Assembly (NCBI RefSeq): GCF_001467025.1
Contig: NZ_LNXV01000007.1
Span: 62,001 to 126,000 of the forward strand
Direction: 5' to 3'
From: Legionella brunensis
GTDB lineage: Bacteria; Pseudomonadota; Gammaproteobacteria; Legionellales; Legionellaceae
DNA: 64,000 nt
The notes beneath the pieces are model-generated. The model saw only the letters and a list, made by a program, of their open reading frames with translations. It was not told where the DNA came from and did not search any database. Positions 8,643 to 18,390 of the stretch are shown here, piece by piece (the stretch's first letter is position 1; each line of letters starts with the position of its first letter). The translations under genes were made by a program, and so were the position numbers.

Positions 8643-9737
8643 ATGTCAAAATGTTCTATTGGGTTGCTGGTCGATGCAGCTCATTTAGCCTATCGTATTG
8701 AAGGTGAAAATAGTACTCTCCGTAGCGATGAAGACCCTCGTAACGGTAATACTTCTACAACCGAATTGACCGATTCTATTGCTAAAGCAGGATACCTAAT
8801 AACTGATAAAACAAATCCGGATGTAAAAAATTCTACTGGTTTAACGGCTGTACGTCTTGAGCCAATCGATGAAGAGTCTCCCATTGTTATTTCTTACAGA
8901 GGAACAGCTTCTCTTAACGATATGCTTTCCAACACTAATTTAGGGATAACTGGTACAGTAGGAAATAATTTAAGAAAAGAAGCTTTTTCTTTTTATGAAG
9001 AAACAAAAAAGAAATTTCCCCATAGGGATATAATAATAACCGGACATTCTCTAGGCGGCCACTTGGCTCAATATGTTGGAGCCAAAGCATATGCCACTGA
9101 ACCAGATACAAGAAAGTCAATGAACTTACATGTTAGAACTTTTAATACTGCGCCTATTAACACAATATATGGCGAAAAGTTAATGTTAAATTGTCCTCAT
9201 GTTTTCAGCCAATTTTGTAATTATAGGCTGGATAGTGATTTAGTAAGTGATTTATTTATTCATGATTATTATGGGAATACCTTTTCTTTTCAAACAGAAA
9301 AAGGCATATCTAAATCTCACCCTATGGGCGAAGTTAGAGAAGTCATTCCTGAGGCTGTAAAAAATTTAGAAATAGGCGGAATTGGAAGAGCCCACAGAGA
9401 TTTGAATACGCTTAAAGAAGGGGTTCTTGGTATAAAAGAAGCCTATGCTGTTCATATAAAAGGGCAATGGTTTTCTAAATATAGGATGGGCGTCAAAAAT
9501 AAAGAGCTTATAGATAAAGCATTAGACTCTGTCACTGAATGTCTGAATAAAAATCCACCAGATTTTATAGGAGCGAATAAACACCTTCAGGTTGCCAGGT
9601 TCAAAACGTCTGGGCCTACATCGAGTCATTGTCTGAATCTCGTAATAAAAGCCGTTTATATTGTGCAAAAAGAATATAAAGTGTCATCAGATTTTCAAAT
9701 AGAACTCGAAACCCCCGGCAGAGCGCTCAAATTTTAA
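8643..9737 (+). CDS. Class 3 lipase-like protein, possible secreted effector
   Basis: A 364-residue protein without a signal peptide. The nucleophile elbow is TGHSLGGHLAQ with Ser136, preceded by VISYRGTAS (residues 82-90), the oxyanion-hole region of fungal-type class 3 lipases. Asp199 in RLDSDLVSD fits the catalytic Asp; the His is probably His227 in KSHPMG or one nearer the C-terminus. The C-terminal 130 residues match nothing I know. In Legionella, cytosol-type lipase-domain proteins without signal peptides are often Dot/Icm substrates, so that is a reasonable inference only. The start lies directly after a run of seven G (8634-8640). The gene is enclosed by IS6-like repeats. Confidence 0.75.
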   Translation: MSKCSIGLLVDAAHLAYRIEGENSTLRSDEDPRNGNTSTTELTDSIAKAGYLITDKTNPDVKNSTGLTAVRLEPIDEESPIVISYRGTASLNDMLSNTNLGITGTVGNNLRKEAFSFYEETKKKFPHRDIIITGHSLGGHLAQYVGAKAYATEPDTRKSMNLHVRTFNTAPINTIYGEKLMLNCPHVFSQFCNYRLDSDLVSDLFIHDYYGNTFSFQTEKGISKSHPMGEVREVIPEAVKNLEIGGIGRAHRDLNTLKEGVLGIKEAYAVHIKGQWFSKYRMGVKNKELIDKALDSVTECLNKNPPDFIGANKHLQVARFKTSGPTSSHCLNLVIKAVYIVQKEYKVSSDFQIELETPGRALKF

Positions 9738-10103
9738 TCTCCATTTTGAATTGGATTTAAAATTAGTTAAAAGATCAAGTACCAGCGTACGCATTTGCAA
9801 AACTACTTCACCATGAAAATGTCGTCATTTGAATGACTTCGGATTTTTTATGGATAGGTACTTCCGATCAAATCAGTTAAGTATAATTCAGAGCCAAGTT
9901 TTTGCAACGGAGCTAAAAACCTTAAATTATACTATCAGTGTAAGAATGGAATTACAGATGAAAGGTTAAATTGCTTTATATCAGAATTCTTGTCTAATAG
10001 TACAAAATATCTATTAGATCTCAATCTTATAGATCTCGACGGCGTTGTTTAGAAAGACAACACCAAGTACACTTAAATTTTCAATAAATTCTAAAATAAA
10101 CTC
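9738..10103. other. Region between lipase and nhaA, no gene
   Basis: No open frame of note. It contains the right copy of the IS6-like terminal repeat (9899-9914) and a short hairpin CGTTGTTTAGAAAGACAACACC-like stretch near 10043-10062. The nhaA promoter must lie here; I could not fix it. Confidence 0.4.
9899..9914. repeat. IS6-like inverted terminal repeat, right copy
   Basis: TTTTTGCAACGGAGCT, the exact reverse complement of 7744-7759. The upstream 150 bases do not resemble the transposase C-terminus seen in the other two remnants, so this end belongs to a different or more decayed copy. Confidence 0.65.
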
Positions 10104-11258
10104 ATGAAAAAATCAGATTCCTTTTATAACTTAGAGACCATAGGAGGTATTTTATTATTTATTGCTGCAGTACTTGCAATAATTGTTGCTAATTCCCCTT
10201 ATCGTATTGGTTATGAGAATTTTTTAAATATTAGTGGTAATGTCTCTGTTGGAAGCCTATCTATAAAAAAGCCGCTCCTTTTATGGATTAATGATGGATT
10301 AATGGCTGTATATTTCTTATTGATTGGTCTTGAAATAAAACGGGAAATCAATCGAGGAATTTTAAGTAACAAAACGAATCTGGTGGTTCCTGCTCTTACA
10401 GCATTAAGTGGTTTGCTCTTTCCAGCATTAATCTTTGTTTTTTGTAATGCTCACAATCCCGTCTATCTTAAAGGGTGGGCAATCCCTACTGCGACCGACA
10501 TTGCCTTTACTTTAGGGATAATATCTCTTTTGGGTTCTCGGGTTCCTTTTTCACTCAAAATTTTACTCACCGCAATCGCTATTTTTGATGATATTGCGGC
10601 CATTGTCATTATTGCCTTGTTTTATACCAAGAAATTATCACTACTTTCTCTATCACTGGCTTTTTTATTTACTTTGATTTTGATTGGCCTAAATTATTTT
10701 AAATGTCGCCGCATTTCAGTGTTCATGCTTTTTGGAGTCGCTTTGTGGATTGCAGTATTAAAATCAGGCGTTCATGCCACCCTTGCCGGGATTGTGATTG
10801 CCATGACGATTCCTGATGAGGGGAAACAATCCATGCTCACTCGTTTGGAAGATGGCCTACATCACTGGGTTGTCTTTTTAATTCTTCCCCTATTTGCATT
10901 TGCTAATGCAGGCGTTACCTTTATAGGACTTGATGTATCGATGTTTACTCATCCTATCGTACTGGGAGTCGGATTAGGATTATTTCTTGGCAAACAATTC
11001 GGCATTTTCATCTCTTTAGGTTATTTTGTTAAATTCAAGCAAATTCTTAAAGCTGATAAGGTGAGTCTTACTCAAGTTTATGGCATTGCACTCATTTGTG
11101 GCGTTGGCTTTACCATGAGTCTTTTTATTGGCACTTTAGCGTACCAAAATGATGATTCAAGTTTAATGCCTATGGTTAAAATTGGCGTGGTGCTTGGTTC
11201 TTTTATATCAGGATTAGCTGGATTTTTAATGTTAAAAAGGGCATCAATTAAACGTTAA
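10104..11258 (+). CDS. nhaA: Na+/H+ antiporter NhaA
   Basis: A 384-residue membrane protein of NhaA length with about 12 hydrophobic segments. Family motifs are visible: LWINDGLMAVYFLLIGLEIKRE (quoted partly: GLMAVYFLLIGLEIKRE), GWAIPTATDIAFTLG and LLTAIAIFDDIAAI, the last holding the paired aspartates of the ion-binding site, and SGVHATLAG. NhaA exports Na+ in exchange for protons across the inner membrane, keeping pH and sodium balance. It stands alone in its orientation block just ahead of a stress-protein island and may be part of the same transferred segment. Confidence 0.95.
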   Translation: MKKSDSFYNLETIGGILLFIAAVLAIIVANSPYRIGYENFLNISGNVSVGSLSIKKPLLLWINDGLMAVYFLLIGLEIKREINRGILSNKTNLVVPALTALSGLLFPALIFVFCNAHNPVYLKGWAIPTATDIAFTLGIISLLGSRVPFSLKILLTAIAIFDDIAAIVIIALFYTKKLSLLSLSLAFLFTLILIGLNYFKCRRISVFMLFGVALWIAVLKSGVHATLAGIVIAMTIPDEGKQSMLTRLEDGLHHWVVFLILPLFAFANAGVTFIGLDVSMFTHPIVLGVGLGLFLGKQFGIFISLGYFVKFKQILKADKVSLTQVYGIALICGVGFTMSLFIGTLAYQNDDSSLMPMVKIGVVLGSFISGLAGFLMLKRASIKR

Positions 11259-11310
11259 CCATAAAGTACTTTTTTATACGGACAAATTGATTTAATTAAG
11301 GAGGATAATC

Positions 11311-11770
11311 ATGGAGAAAAAGATAGCTATTGTTACTGGGTACTGGTGGGATTGGAACCGCAATCTGTCAACGATTAGCAGCAGACTATTATGTCATTGC
11401 CTGCTACTTCAAAAATGGCAATCATGAAGAAGCAATTCAGTGGAAAAAGGCACAACAAAAAGCAGGATTTGATTGATATACTGTATGTGAATATCGCGCA
11501 GTTTAATAATTGTGAAAATTTGGTTTCGCTTGTCATGGAGCGCTATGGACGTATTGACGTACTGGTCAACAATGCAGGGGGACTCAGGATTCCAGTTTAA
11601 AAAAGATGTTGGCCAGAGCAATGGCAATCTGTATTGGATGCGAATTTAACCAGTGTATTTAACATGACGAGAAATGCCTTACCCGCAATGCTTGAAAAAG
11701 GATATCTCCATTTCCTCCATTAACGGGCGTAAAGGTCAGTTGAATGGCGGCCAGTACATGTAAGAGGCTC
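11311..11770 (+). pseudogene. Acetoacetyl-CoA reductase-like SDR gene, broken
   Basis: Starts with a good ribosome site (AAGGAGG at 11298-11304) and ATG at 11311, reads EKKIAIVTG, then loses frame at about 11340. The correct pieces are TGGIGTAICQRLAADYYVI, then VMERYGRIDVLVNNAG, then EQWQSVLDANLTSVFNMTRN, then SISSINGRKGQ, each in a shifted frame or after a stop. This is the short-chain dehydrogenase layout with the TGxxxGIG cofactor loop and NNAG motif, and the text is closest to PhaB-type reductases that make 3-hydroxybutyryl-CoA. The active-site Tyr-x-x-x-Lys part and C-terminus are absent. It is a dead first gene of the stress island. Confidence 0.75.
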
Positions 11771-11841
11771 AAAAGCAATGGTTCAAACACGATGCTGAAT
11801 CGTTGCTTTCTCCAAAAACCTTTTCAAGGAGGAATAAGTAA

Positions 11842-12780
11842 ATGCAACGATTTCATAATATTTTATTCGTTAGCCATGGAGTGAAGGATGAAACAGAAGC
11901 CCTACAGTTGGCACTAAAATTAACTTCTAAAAATGACGCACAACTGCGGATCTTAATTACCTGCCCTCCTTTTCCTGACACACTGAGTGAGTATAAAACT
12001 TCTTATGAAGAGTCTCTAATTGATAAAATGAATAAAGCCATTCAATCTGCAAAATCAGGGCTTGGGTTTTCTAAAAAGAAAATCCCCATCGATATTGAAG
12101 TAGATTGTGGCACGACACCCGATATCCGAATCATTCGCCATGTTCTTAAAAACTCTCATGACCTTCTCATTAAAGCAGCGGAAACACCAGAGGGGACGAA
12201 AGGATTTAAAGCCCTGGATATGGAACTATTGCGCAAATGCCCTTGTGCCTTGTTTCTTTATCGCCCGCTGAAACACACCCTACAAGACATTCGAATTGCA
12301 GTTGCAATAGACCCCAAAGATGAAGAGCCTGCCGCACAAGATTTGTCGCTTCGTTTACTGGAGCTTTCACATTCACTGAGCACCTTTTATCAGGGGAAAT
12401 TAAGCATTCTTTCTTGCTGGGAGTTCGTAATGGAAAATTATTTACGCGACAGTGTTTGGATAAAAATCTCTGAAGATGAACTCGAGAAAATGGTCGTTGA
12501 AGAACAGCATGCTCATAGTTTACTGCTGCGAGAATTAATTAATCGAGCGCAAATTCCTGCAGAATACCATATAGAACATCCCAAAGGGCAACCGGAAGAG
12601 GTTATCCCAGAAATCATAATTCATAAAAAAATCGACATTTTAGTAATGGGTACCGTCGCCCGCACTGGTATATCGGGATTTATTATTGGCAATACCGCAG
12701 AGAACATTTTGCAGAAAATTGATTGTTCATTACTGGCATTAAAGCCTCTTGGCTTTGTTTCACCGGTAAAAGCGTATTAA
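11842..12780 (+). CDS. Tandem universal stress protein (two UspA domains)
   Basis: A 312-residue cytoplasmic protein made of two Usp domains (about 1-145 and 150-305). The second domain carries the nucleotide-binding signature near its end, MGTVARTGISGFIIGNTAENIL, matching the G-2x-G-9x-G-S/N pattern of ATP-binding Usp proteins. The ribosome site AGGAGGAATAAGTAA precedes the ATG. It is followed after 16 bases by a P-type ATPase, and a second Usp gene lies 4.5 kb away, so the island appears built around stress and ion balance. The specific stress is not shown by the sequence. Confidence 0.85.
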   Translation: MQRFHNILFVSHGVKDETEALQLALKLTSKNDAQLRILITCPPFPDTLSEYKTSYEESLIDKMNKAIQSAKSGLGFSKKKIPIDIEVDCGTTPDIRIIRHVLKNSHDLLIKAAETPEGTKGFKALDMELLRKCPCALFLYRPLKHTLQDIRIAVAIDPKDEEPAAQDLSLRLLELSHSLSTFYQGKLSILSCWEFVMENYLRDSVWIKISEDELEKMVVEEQHAHSLLLRELINRAQIPAEYHIEHPKGQPEEVIPEIIIHKKIDILVMGTVARTGISGFIIGNTAENILQKIDCSLLALKPLGFVSPVKAY

Positions 12781-12796
12781 TCAGGGAAAAAGTATC

Positions 12797-15556
12797 ATGG
12801 CAGAACAACAACAAGACAGCCTCTCAGAACTATGCTGGCATGAGCAATCCAAAGAAACCATTTTTGCCACATTAAATACTACAGAACTTGGTCTAAGCGA
12901 AGAGGAGTCTCAAAGCAGATTAAAGGTTTATGGCTTCAATCGCTTACCAGAGCCTAAAAAAGCAAGCACTTTTTTTCGCTTTTTACTCCAGTTTCATAAC
13001 ATACTCATCTATGTGTTATTAGCAGCTGCTCTGGTGACTTCGTTCTTACAACACTGGGTAGATACTGCGGTTATTTTAGCTGTCGTTATCATCAATGCCC
13101 TGATAGGATTCATCCAAGAAGGAAAAGCAGAAAAAGCACTGGATGCGATTCGAAAAATGCTCTCTCCTACTGCTATGGTAGTACGGGATGGTGAACGACT
13201 GCGCATTGCCGGCGAGAAGCTTGTTCCAGGCGATATTATTGTGTTGGAAGCAGGAGATAAAGTTCCTGCCGATGTGCGCTTAATAAAATCTCATGGTCTT
13301 ACTATTCAGGAAGCCATACTTACTGGTGAATCTGTCCCCGTTGAAAAACACATCCATCCTGTTTCAAGGAATGCTGCATTAGGAGACCGGTCGTGCATGG
13401 CCTTTAGCGGGACCCTGGTGACTAATGGCCAAGGCAAAGGGATTGTTGTAGAAACAGGCTCCACGACTCAAATTGGATGTATTAGTGGATTATTGTCACA
13501 AGTAGAATCATTAACTACGCCATTAGTTCTACAAATGGGGTTGTTTGCAAAATGGCTCACTTTATTCATTTTATTAATTGCCACAATTCTTCTTGGTTAT
13601 GGTTATTTTGTCCAGCATCATCCGTTTGGTGAATTGTTTATGGTCATGGTTGGTTTATCGGTTGCGGCTATCCCTGAAGGTCTTCCTGCAGTTCTTTCAA
13701 TTACCCTGGCTATTGGCGTGCAAGCCATGGCGCGACGACACACCATTGTACGACGACTACCTGCCATTGAAACCTTAGGCTCAGTATCAGTTATCTGTAC
13801 CGATAAAACCGGTACGCTGACCCAAAATGAGATGACAGTCTCTTCAGTCTTAACCAGCAATCACTTGTTTATCTTGGATGGCAGCGGTTATGAACCTCAA
13901 GGAACGATTATGTTAAACGAAGAAGTGATTGATAGCAACGAGCATCCTCTGCTTAAGAAACTTGCACGTGCTGCACTGCTTTGTAATGATGCCACACTTC
14001 ATGAACAAGAAGGGAGCTGGACTGTAGAAGGCGATCCCATGGAGGGGGCTTTACTCGCATTTGCCGGTAAAACAGGACTGATTATAAAAGAAGAAAACGC
14101 ATCGTGGGTACGTACCGATGTGATTCCTTTCGATGCCAGACATCGCTTCATGGCTACCTTAAATCATAACCATTTAAAGCATGCAATGATCCTTGTAAAA
14201 GGGGCTCCTGAACAAGTTTTGAAGATGTGCCAAAATCAACAAACCAATTGGGGTGAAATACAGCCTTTAAATGAAATGTATTGGAAAGAGCAAATGGAGC
14301 AAATCGCGGCCCGTGGACAGCGGGTACTGGCGTTTGCAATCAAAAAAACAAAGCCAGAGCATACCGTTTTGGAATTTGCGGATGTGGAGGGTAGTTTGAC
14401 GTTACTTGGAATGGTTGGCTTAATTGACCCTCCAAGGCCTGAGTCCATTGCGGCGGTGGCACAATGCCATGCTGCAGGAATTGCCCTCAAAATGATTACA
14501 GGGGACCATGCCAGTACCGCACTTGCCATTGGGCGGCAAATAGGACTTAAAAATTTGGACAAGGTATTAACGGGTATTGACCTGGATAACATGAATGATG
14601 CGACACTCAGAAATGCGGTATTGGATACCGATATTTTTGCTCGTACCAGTCCTGAACATAAATTAAGACTGGTTATGGCATTGCAATCGCATGGTATGAC
14701 TGTAGCCATGACCGGCGATGGGGTGAATGATGCTCCAGCATTAAAACGGGCAGATGCTGGTATTGCCATGGGCAAAACAGGCAGTGAAGTTGCTAAAGAA
14801 GCCGCTGAGTTCATACTGACAGATGATAATTTTGCCTCTATTGTCGCGGCTGTTCGGGAAGGCCGTACCGTTTATGACAATCTTAAAAAAGTGATTAGCT
14901 GGACCTTGCCTACTAATGCGGGTGAGGCAATGACTATTATCCTGGCACTGCTCTTAGGCTTAAGTTTACCCGTCACGCCCATTCAAATTTTATGGATTAA
15001 TTTGATTACTGCGGTGACGCTTGGTCTTGCTCTAGCCTTTGAACCTACAGAAGAAGGAACCATGCATCACCCACCTCGCCCTCGAAGTGAACCTTTGCTC
15101 ACTGGTAGCTTGGTATGGCATATTATTTTGGTTTCCATTCTATTTATCTGTGGCGTTTTTGGCATCTATTTTTATGCACTGGATCGTGGGTATTCACTTG
15201 AGCTGGCCCGAACAATAGCGTTGAACACTCTGGTTGTACTTGAAATTTTTCATTTGTTTTATATTCGCAACATTTATACCACCTCACTTACATGGAAAGG
15301 GGTACAAGGAACCAAAGTGGTATGGATGGCAGTCATCGTGATTACTATGGCACAGTTTGCAATCACTTATTTCCCTCCTTTGCAGACACTATTTATTACT
15401 GAAAGTATCCCTTTTTGGGATGGGGTACTCATCGTTGTAATGGGTGTTTTATTTTTCGCAGTGATTGAAATTGAAAAGCAGCTTCGCTTAAGGATAAGCA
15501 CTATAAGACATGTCCGTGTAGGAGAAAATACTCTTTATGGGGATAAGATCCTATGA
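12797..15556 (+). CDS. Cation-transporting P-type ATPase, P2 type
   Basis: A 919-residue ion pump with the complete P-type ATPase layout: N-terminal cation ATPase domain with YGFNRLPEPKK, actuator loop motif LTGESVPVEK, TM4 motif AAIPEGLPAVLSITLA, phosphorylation motif ICTDKTGTLTQNE with Asp336, nucleotide-binding KGAPEQVL, hinge MTGDGVNDAPALKRADAGIAMG, and a C-terminal group of membrane segments. PEGLP in TM4 points to the P2 group (Ca2+ or Na+/H+ types) rather than heavy metals, but the ion is not decided by the sequence. It sits between a Usp gene and a Kef-type antiporter and overlaps the latter by four bases. Confidence 0.9.
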   Translation: MAEQQQDSLSELCWHEQSKETIFATLNTTELGLSEEESQSRLKVYGFNRLPEPKKASTFFRFLLQFHNILIYVLLAAALVTSFLQHWVDTAVILAVVIINALIGFIQEGKAEKALDAIRKMLSPTAMVVRDGERLRIAGEKLVPGDIIVLEAGDKVPADVRLIKSHGLTIQEAILTGESVPVEKHIHPVSRNAALGDRSCMAFSGTLVTNGQGKGIVVETGSTTQIGCISGLLSQVESLTTPLVLQMGLFAKWLTLFILLIATILLGYGYFVQHHPFGELFMVMVGLSVAAIPEGLPAVLSITLAIGVQAMARRHTIVRRLPAIETLGSVSVICTDKTGTLTQNEMTVSSVLTSNHLFILDGSGYEPQGTIMLNEEVIDSNEHPLLKKLARAALLCNDATLHEQEGSWTVEGDPMEGALLAFAGKTGLIIKEENASWVRTDVIPFDARHRFMATLNHNHLKHAMILVKGAPEQVLKMCQNQQTNWGEIQPLNEMYWKEQMEQIAARGQRVLAFAIKKTKPEHTVLEFADVEGSLTLLGMVGLIDPPRPESIAAVAQCHAAGIALKMITGDHASTALAIGRQIGLKNLDKVLTGIDLDNMNDATLRNAVLDTDIFARTSPEHKLRLVMALQSHGMTVAMTGDGVNDAPALKRADAGIAMGKTGSEVAKEAAEFILTDDNFASIVAAVREGRTVYDNLKKVISWTLPTNAGEAMTIILALLLGLSLPVTPIQILWINLITAVTLGLALAFEPTEEGTMHHPPRPRSEPLLTGSLVWHIILVSILFICGVFGIYFYALDRGYSLELARTIALNTLVVLEIFHLFYIRNIYTTSLTWKGVQGTKVVWMAVIVITMAQFAITYFPPLQTLFITESIPFWDGVLIVVMGVLFFAVIEIEKQLRLRISTIRHVRVGENTLYGDKIL

Positions 15557-17262
15557 TGGATTGGTCATTAATACATGCTTCGCCATTTTATGAGTTAACT
15601 TCGCTTCTCATGATGGCAACCATTGTAGGTTTTTTCTGTTTGCTGCTTCGCCAGCCAATGATTGTTGGCTTTATTATAGTAGGCATACTTGTAGGTCCTG
15701 CCTTTCTTGGGATTGTCCAGTCCCATGAACACATTGAATTATTGGCTGAATTAGGAATTGCTGTATTACTTTTTCTTGTCGGTCTGAAGCTGGATCTTCA
15801 TTTAATAAAGACATTAGGATTAGTCTCTTTGGCTACAGGCCTTGGACAAGTCCTGTTTACTTCCTTGATTGGTTTTTTTATTGCCAAATTCCTCGGCATG
15901 GATTCAGTCACTGCACTTTATGTGTCGGTTGCGCTAACCTTTTCCAGTACCATCATCATTGTCAAACTACTTTCAGATAAACATGAGGTGGATTCGCTTC
16001 ATGGCCGTATTGCGATTGGATTTCTCATTGTGCAAGACCTGGTAGTTGTTTTGGCCATGATAACCTTATCGGCATTTGGTATTGGTCGTCAGGAAAACAC
16101 CGCTGGTTTTACAACCCATATCGCAACGATCTTTTTATACGGTATAACGCTTTTAACCTTTGTTGGTGTATTTATCCGCTACTTGGCTAATCCTTTGGTT
16201 AATCGTATCGCTCATTCACCGGAATTATTGATTATTTTTGCCATAGCCTTTGCGGCACTCATGGCCACTTTAGGCAATTATTTTGGCTTTAGCAAAGAAT
16301 TGGGAGGGCTGATTGCAGGTATCTCATTGGCTTCAACGCCAATCAGAGACACGATTGCTGCAAGACTTTCTTCTTTACGTGACTTCCTATTACTTTTTTT
16401 CTTTATTGCGTTGGGCTCGCAATTGAGTTTAAACCAACTTGGGCATCAAGTGACACCGGCAATCGTATTCTCTTTATTTGTCTTGATTGGAAATCCACTT
16501 ATTGTTTTAGTCATTATGGGCGTGATGGGCTATCGCAAACGAACAGGTTTTTTAGCCGGATTGACGGTGGCTCAAATCAGCGAATTCTCCTTGGTATTTA
16601 TGGCAATGGGGGTAACCTTAGGCCATGTTTCAACAGAGTCTCTTGGGCTAGTCACACTGGTTGGTCTGATTACTATTGCGCTTTCAGTGTACATGATAAC
16701 GTATTCACAAACGCTTTATCGTTTGTTAGAACCAGCTCTGTCCTTTTTTGAACGTACAATTCCCTACCGGGAAAAGATAGAAATTAACTCTTTAAAAAAC
16801 AAAAGCGACTATGACATTGTCATTTTTGGATTAGGCCGCTTTGGTAAAGCGATAGCCAAATTATTAATTGAGAAAAAAACAAATGTATTGGCAGTTGATT
16901 TTAATCCTGATGAAGTCAGAGAGTGGGAATTTAAAGGCTATGACGCAATCTATGGTGATGCTTGCGATATTGAATTTGTTGCTTCCTTGCCTTTAAATCA
17001 GGTGAAATGGATTATTTGTACGATTCCACAACACGTACTGGGAGTAACCCATCAAGATCCCCGAATTATTTTGACCGAAACATTAAAACATGCCAATATC
17101 TCCAGCCGCATCGCGGTAACCACGCATCACACTTCTGAAATGGAATTATTAAAAAACATGGGAGTTGATGTCATTTTTCAGCCCTTTCATGATGCAGCAA
17201 CCCGAGCAGTTGAAATAATCATGGAGCAATTAGAAAGCAATTCAATAAAGGCCGGCAAATAA
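15553..17262 (+). CDS. Kef-type cation:proton antiporter with TrkA-N domain
   Basis: A 569-residue protein with an N-terminal Na+/H+ exchanger membrane domain (about residues 10-390) and a C-terminal TrkA-N nucleotide-binding domain beginning near YDIVIFGLGRFGKAIAKLL (around residue 418). Antiporter motifs such as LLFLVGLKLDL, ALTFSSTIIIVKLLSDK and FSKELGGLIAGISLA are seen. KefB/KefC proteins release K+ in exchange for H+ and are gated by nucleotides or glutathione. No KefF/KefG partner is next to it. The start ATG overlaps the stop of the ATPase gene (ATGATG), so the two are co-translated and probably act together in ion balance. Confidence 0.85.
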   Translation: MMDWSLIHASPFYELTSLLMMATIVGFFCLLLRQPMIVGFIIVGILVGPAFLGIVQSHEHIELLAELGIAVLLFLVGLKLDLHLIKTLGLVSLATGLGQVLFTSLIGFFIAKFLGMDSVTALYVSVALTFSSTIIIVKLLSDKHEVDSLHGRIAIGFLIVQDLVVVLAMITLSAFGIGRQENTAGFTTHIATIFLYGITLLTFVGVFIRYLANPLVNRIAHSPELLIIFAIAFAALMATLGNYFGFSKELGGLIAGISLASTPIRDTIAARLSSLRDFLLLFFFIALGSQLSLNQLGHQVTPAIVFSLFVLIGNPLIVLVIMGVMGYRKRTGFLAGLTVAQISEFSLVFMAMGVTLGHVSTESLGLVTLVGLITIALSVYMITYSQTLYRLLEPALSFFERTIPYREKIEINSLKNKSDYDIVIFGLGRFGKAIAKLLIEKKTNVLAVDFNPDEVREWEFKGYDAIYGDACDIEFVASLPLNQVKWIICTIPQHVLGVTHQDPRIILTETLKHANISSRIAVTTHHTSEMELLKNMGVDVIFQPFHDAATRAVEIIMEQLESNSIKAGK

Positions 17263-17283
17263 AACTTCAACCTCTTTTCTTAA

Positions 17284-18165
17284 TCACGATGAAGGTGTGG
17301 CTTTTGGGGGAACAGCGAGCATATCCACATGGCTAAGATGAAGAATTCGTTTAGCAACACTCCCCATCAGTAAATAATGTAGTCCCGATTTACTCTGTGT
17401 GCCAAATGCCAACAAATCAGCGTTCCATTTCTTAGCTTGCTCAATAATCGCATCCGCATAGTAGCCGCCAATAATTTTTTTCTCAAATTTGCTTTTATCG
17501 ATATGGCATTGGCTAAGGAAATCATCCAATTTTTCAAGAATATCTTTTGTTTTATGGTGTTTAGGGTCTACAAATTCTTCATCTAAATCACTTGGATTAA
17601 AGAATTGTCGATAATAAATATCAACGATATGTAACAACTGAAAAGTAGCATTAGGAAAGCAATTAAAAGTATATTGCACTGTCTCTTTACTTGCTTCTGA
17701 AAGGTCTGTTGCTATCAGTATCCGCTCATAAACAAAATCAGGTTCTTTTTTTATTAGCAGCACAGGAGCATGACTTTGTCTAATAATGGAGCCAGAAGTC
17801 GTGCCTAAAACGTAATCATTAATATAGTAACGGCCATGAGCGCCCACAACAATCAATTCACAATAATTTTCATCAGCGTATCTGATAATCTCATCAGAAG
17901 CCCTACCTAATACCACAGAAACGTCAGATAGTTTATTATCTTTTAATTTCTTTAAAATCTTCTCTTCAATTTCTTTTTTCTTAGACAAAAAATTAGGCTG
18001 TAATTCAGTTTCTGAAGACGGCACAACACTACTTAACGGTGGTGTTACCACATGGAGGAAATGAATCTTAGCCTGGTTTGATTTTGCTAAATCAATGGCG
18101 CGTTGCAAAGCCCAATCAGCATGTTTTGAGAAGTCGCTGGCAATCAATATATTACTTAATGTCAT
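17284..18165 (-). CDS. Tandem universal stress protein
   Basis: A 293-residue protein with two Usp domains (about 1-148 and 149-290). Both carry the G-rich nucleotide loop: GAHGRYYINDYVLGTTSGSIIRQ in the first (quoted partly: VVGAHGRYYINDYVLG) and GTQSKSGLHYLLMGSVAKRIL in the second, followed by VDMLAVPP. Cytoplasmic. It is convergent with the Kef-type gene (21 bases between stops, no clear terminator) and divergent from the cold-shock gene; the 225-base gap between them holds the shared promoter region. Confidence 0.85.
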   Translation of the reverse strand: MTLSNILIASDFSKHADWALQRAIDLAKSNQAKIHFLHVVTPPLSSVVPSSETELQPNFLSKKKEIEEKILKKLKDNKLSDVSVVLGRASDEIIRYADENYCELIVVGAHGRYYINDYVLGTTSGSIIRQSHAPVLLIKKEPDFVYERILIATDLSEASKETVQYTFNCFPNATFQLLHIVDIYYRQFFNPSDLDEEFVDPKHHKTKDILEKLDDFLSQCHIDKSKFEKKIIGGYYADAIIEQAKKWNADLLAFGTQSKSGLHYLLMGSVAKRILHLSHVDMLAVPPKATPSS

Positions 18166-18242
18166 GGGCTATCCTTAAAAATAGAGTCATCATCCTTATC
18201 CTAACAAGTCGCTTAATTATAGGTGAATAAGCGAGTGATTAT

Positions 18243-18255
18243 TTGATCGGATCAA
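18243..18255. promoter_or_regulatory. Perfect palindrome TTGATCGGATCAA in the usp/csp intergenic region
   Basis: A 13-base palindrome (TTGATC, centre G, GATCAA) lying 78 bases upstream of the Usp gene start and 136 bases upstream of the cold-shock gene. It resembles the TTGAT-N4-ATCAA operator of FNR/CRP-type regulators but is one base shorter in the spacer. Candidate operator only. Confidence 0.3.
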
Positions 18256-18390
18256 GCTTTATAAAAAATGTATCATCATTTTCTAAATAATTAGTCCTAA
18301 TTGGGTCACTTTCTTAAAAAATTACGTATTGACAAAGTTTATCCTATCACATCAAACTAATGGATTAAATTCAAGTGCGCAGGAAAATAT

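Noticed and set aside
11391-11600. A separate small gene of 69 residues
   Set aside because: It is a frameshifted piece of the broken acetoacetyl-CoA reductase gene.
14236-14814. 192-residue frame opposite the P-type ATPase
   Set aside because: The ATPase motifs are clear on the other strand, so this is a shadow.
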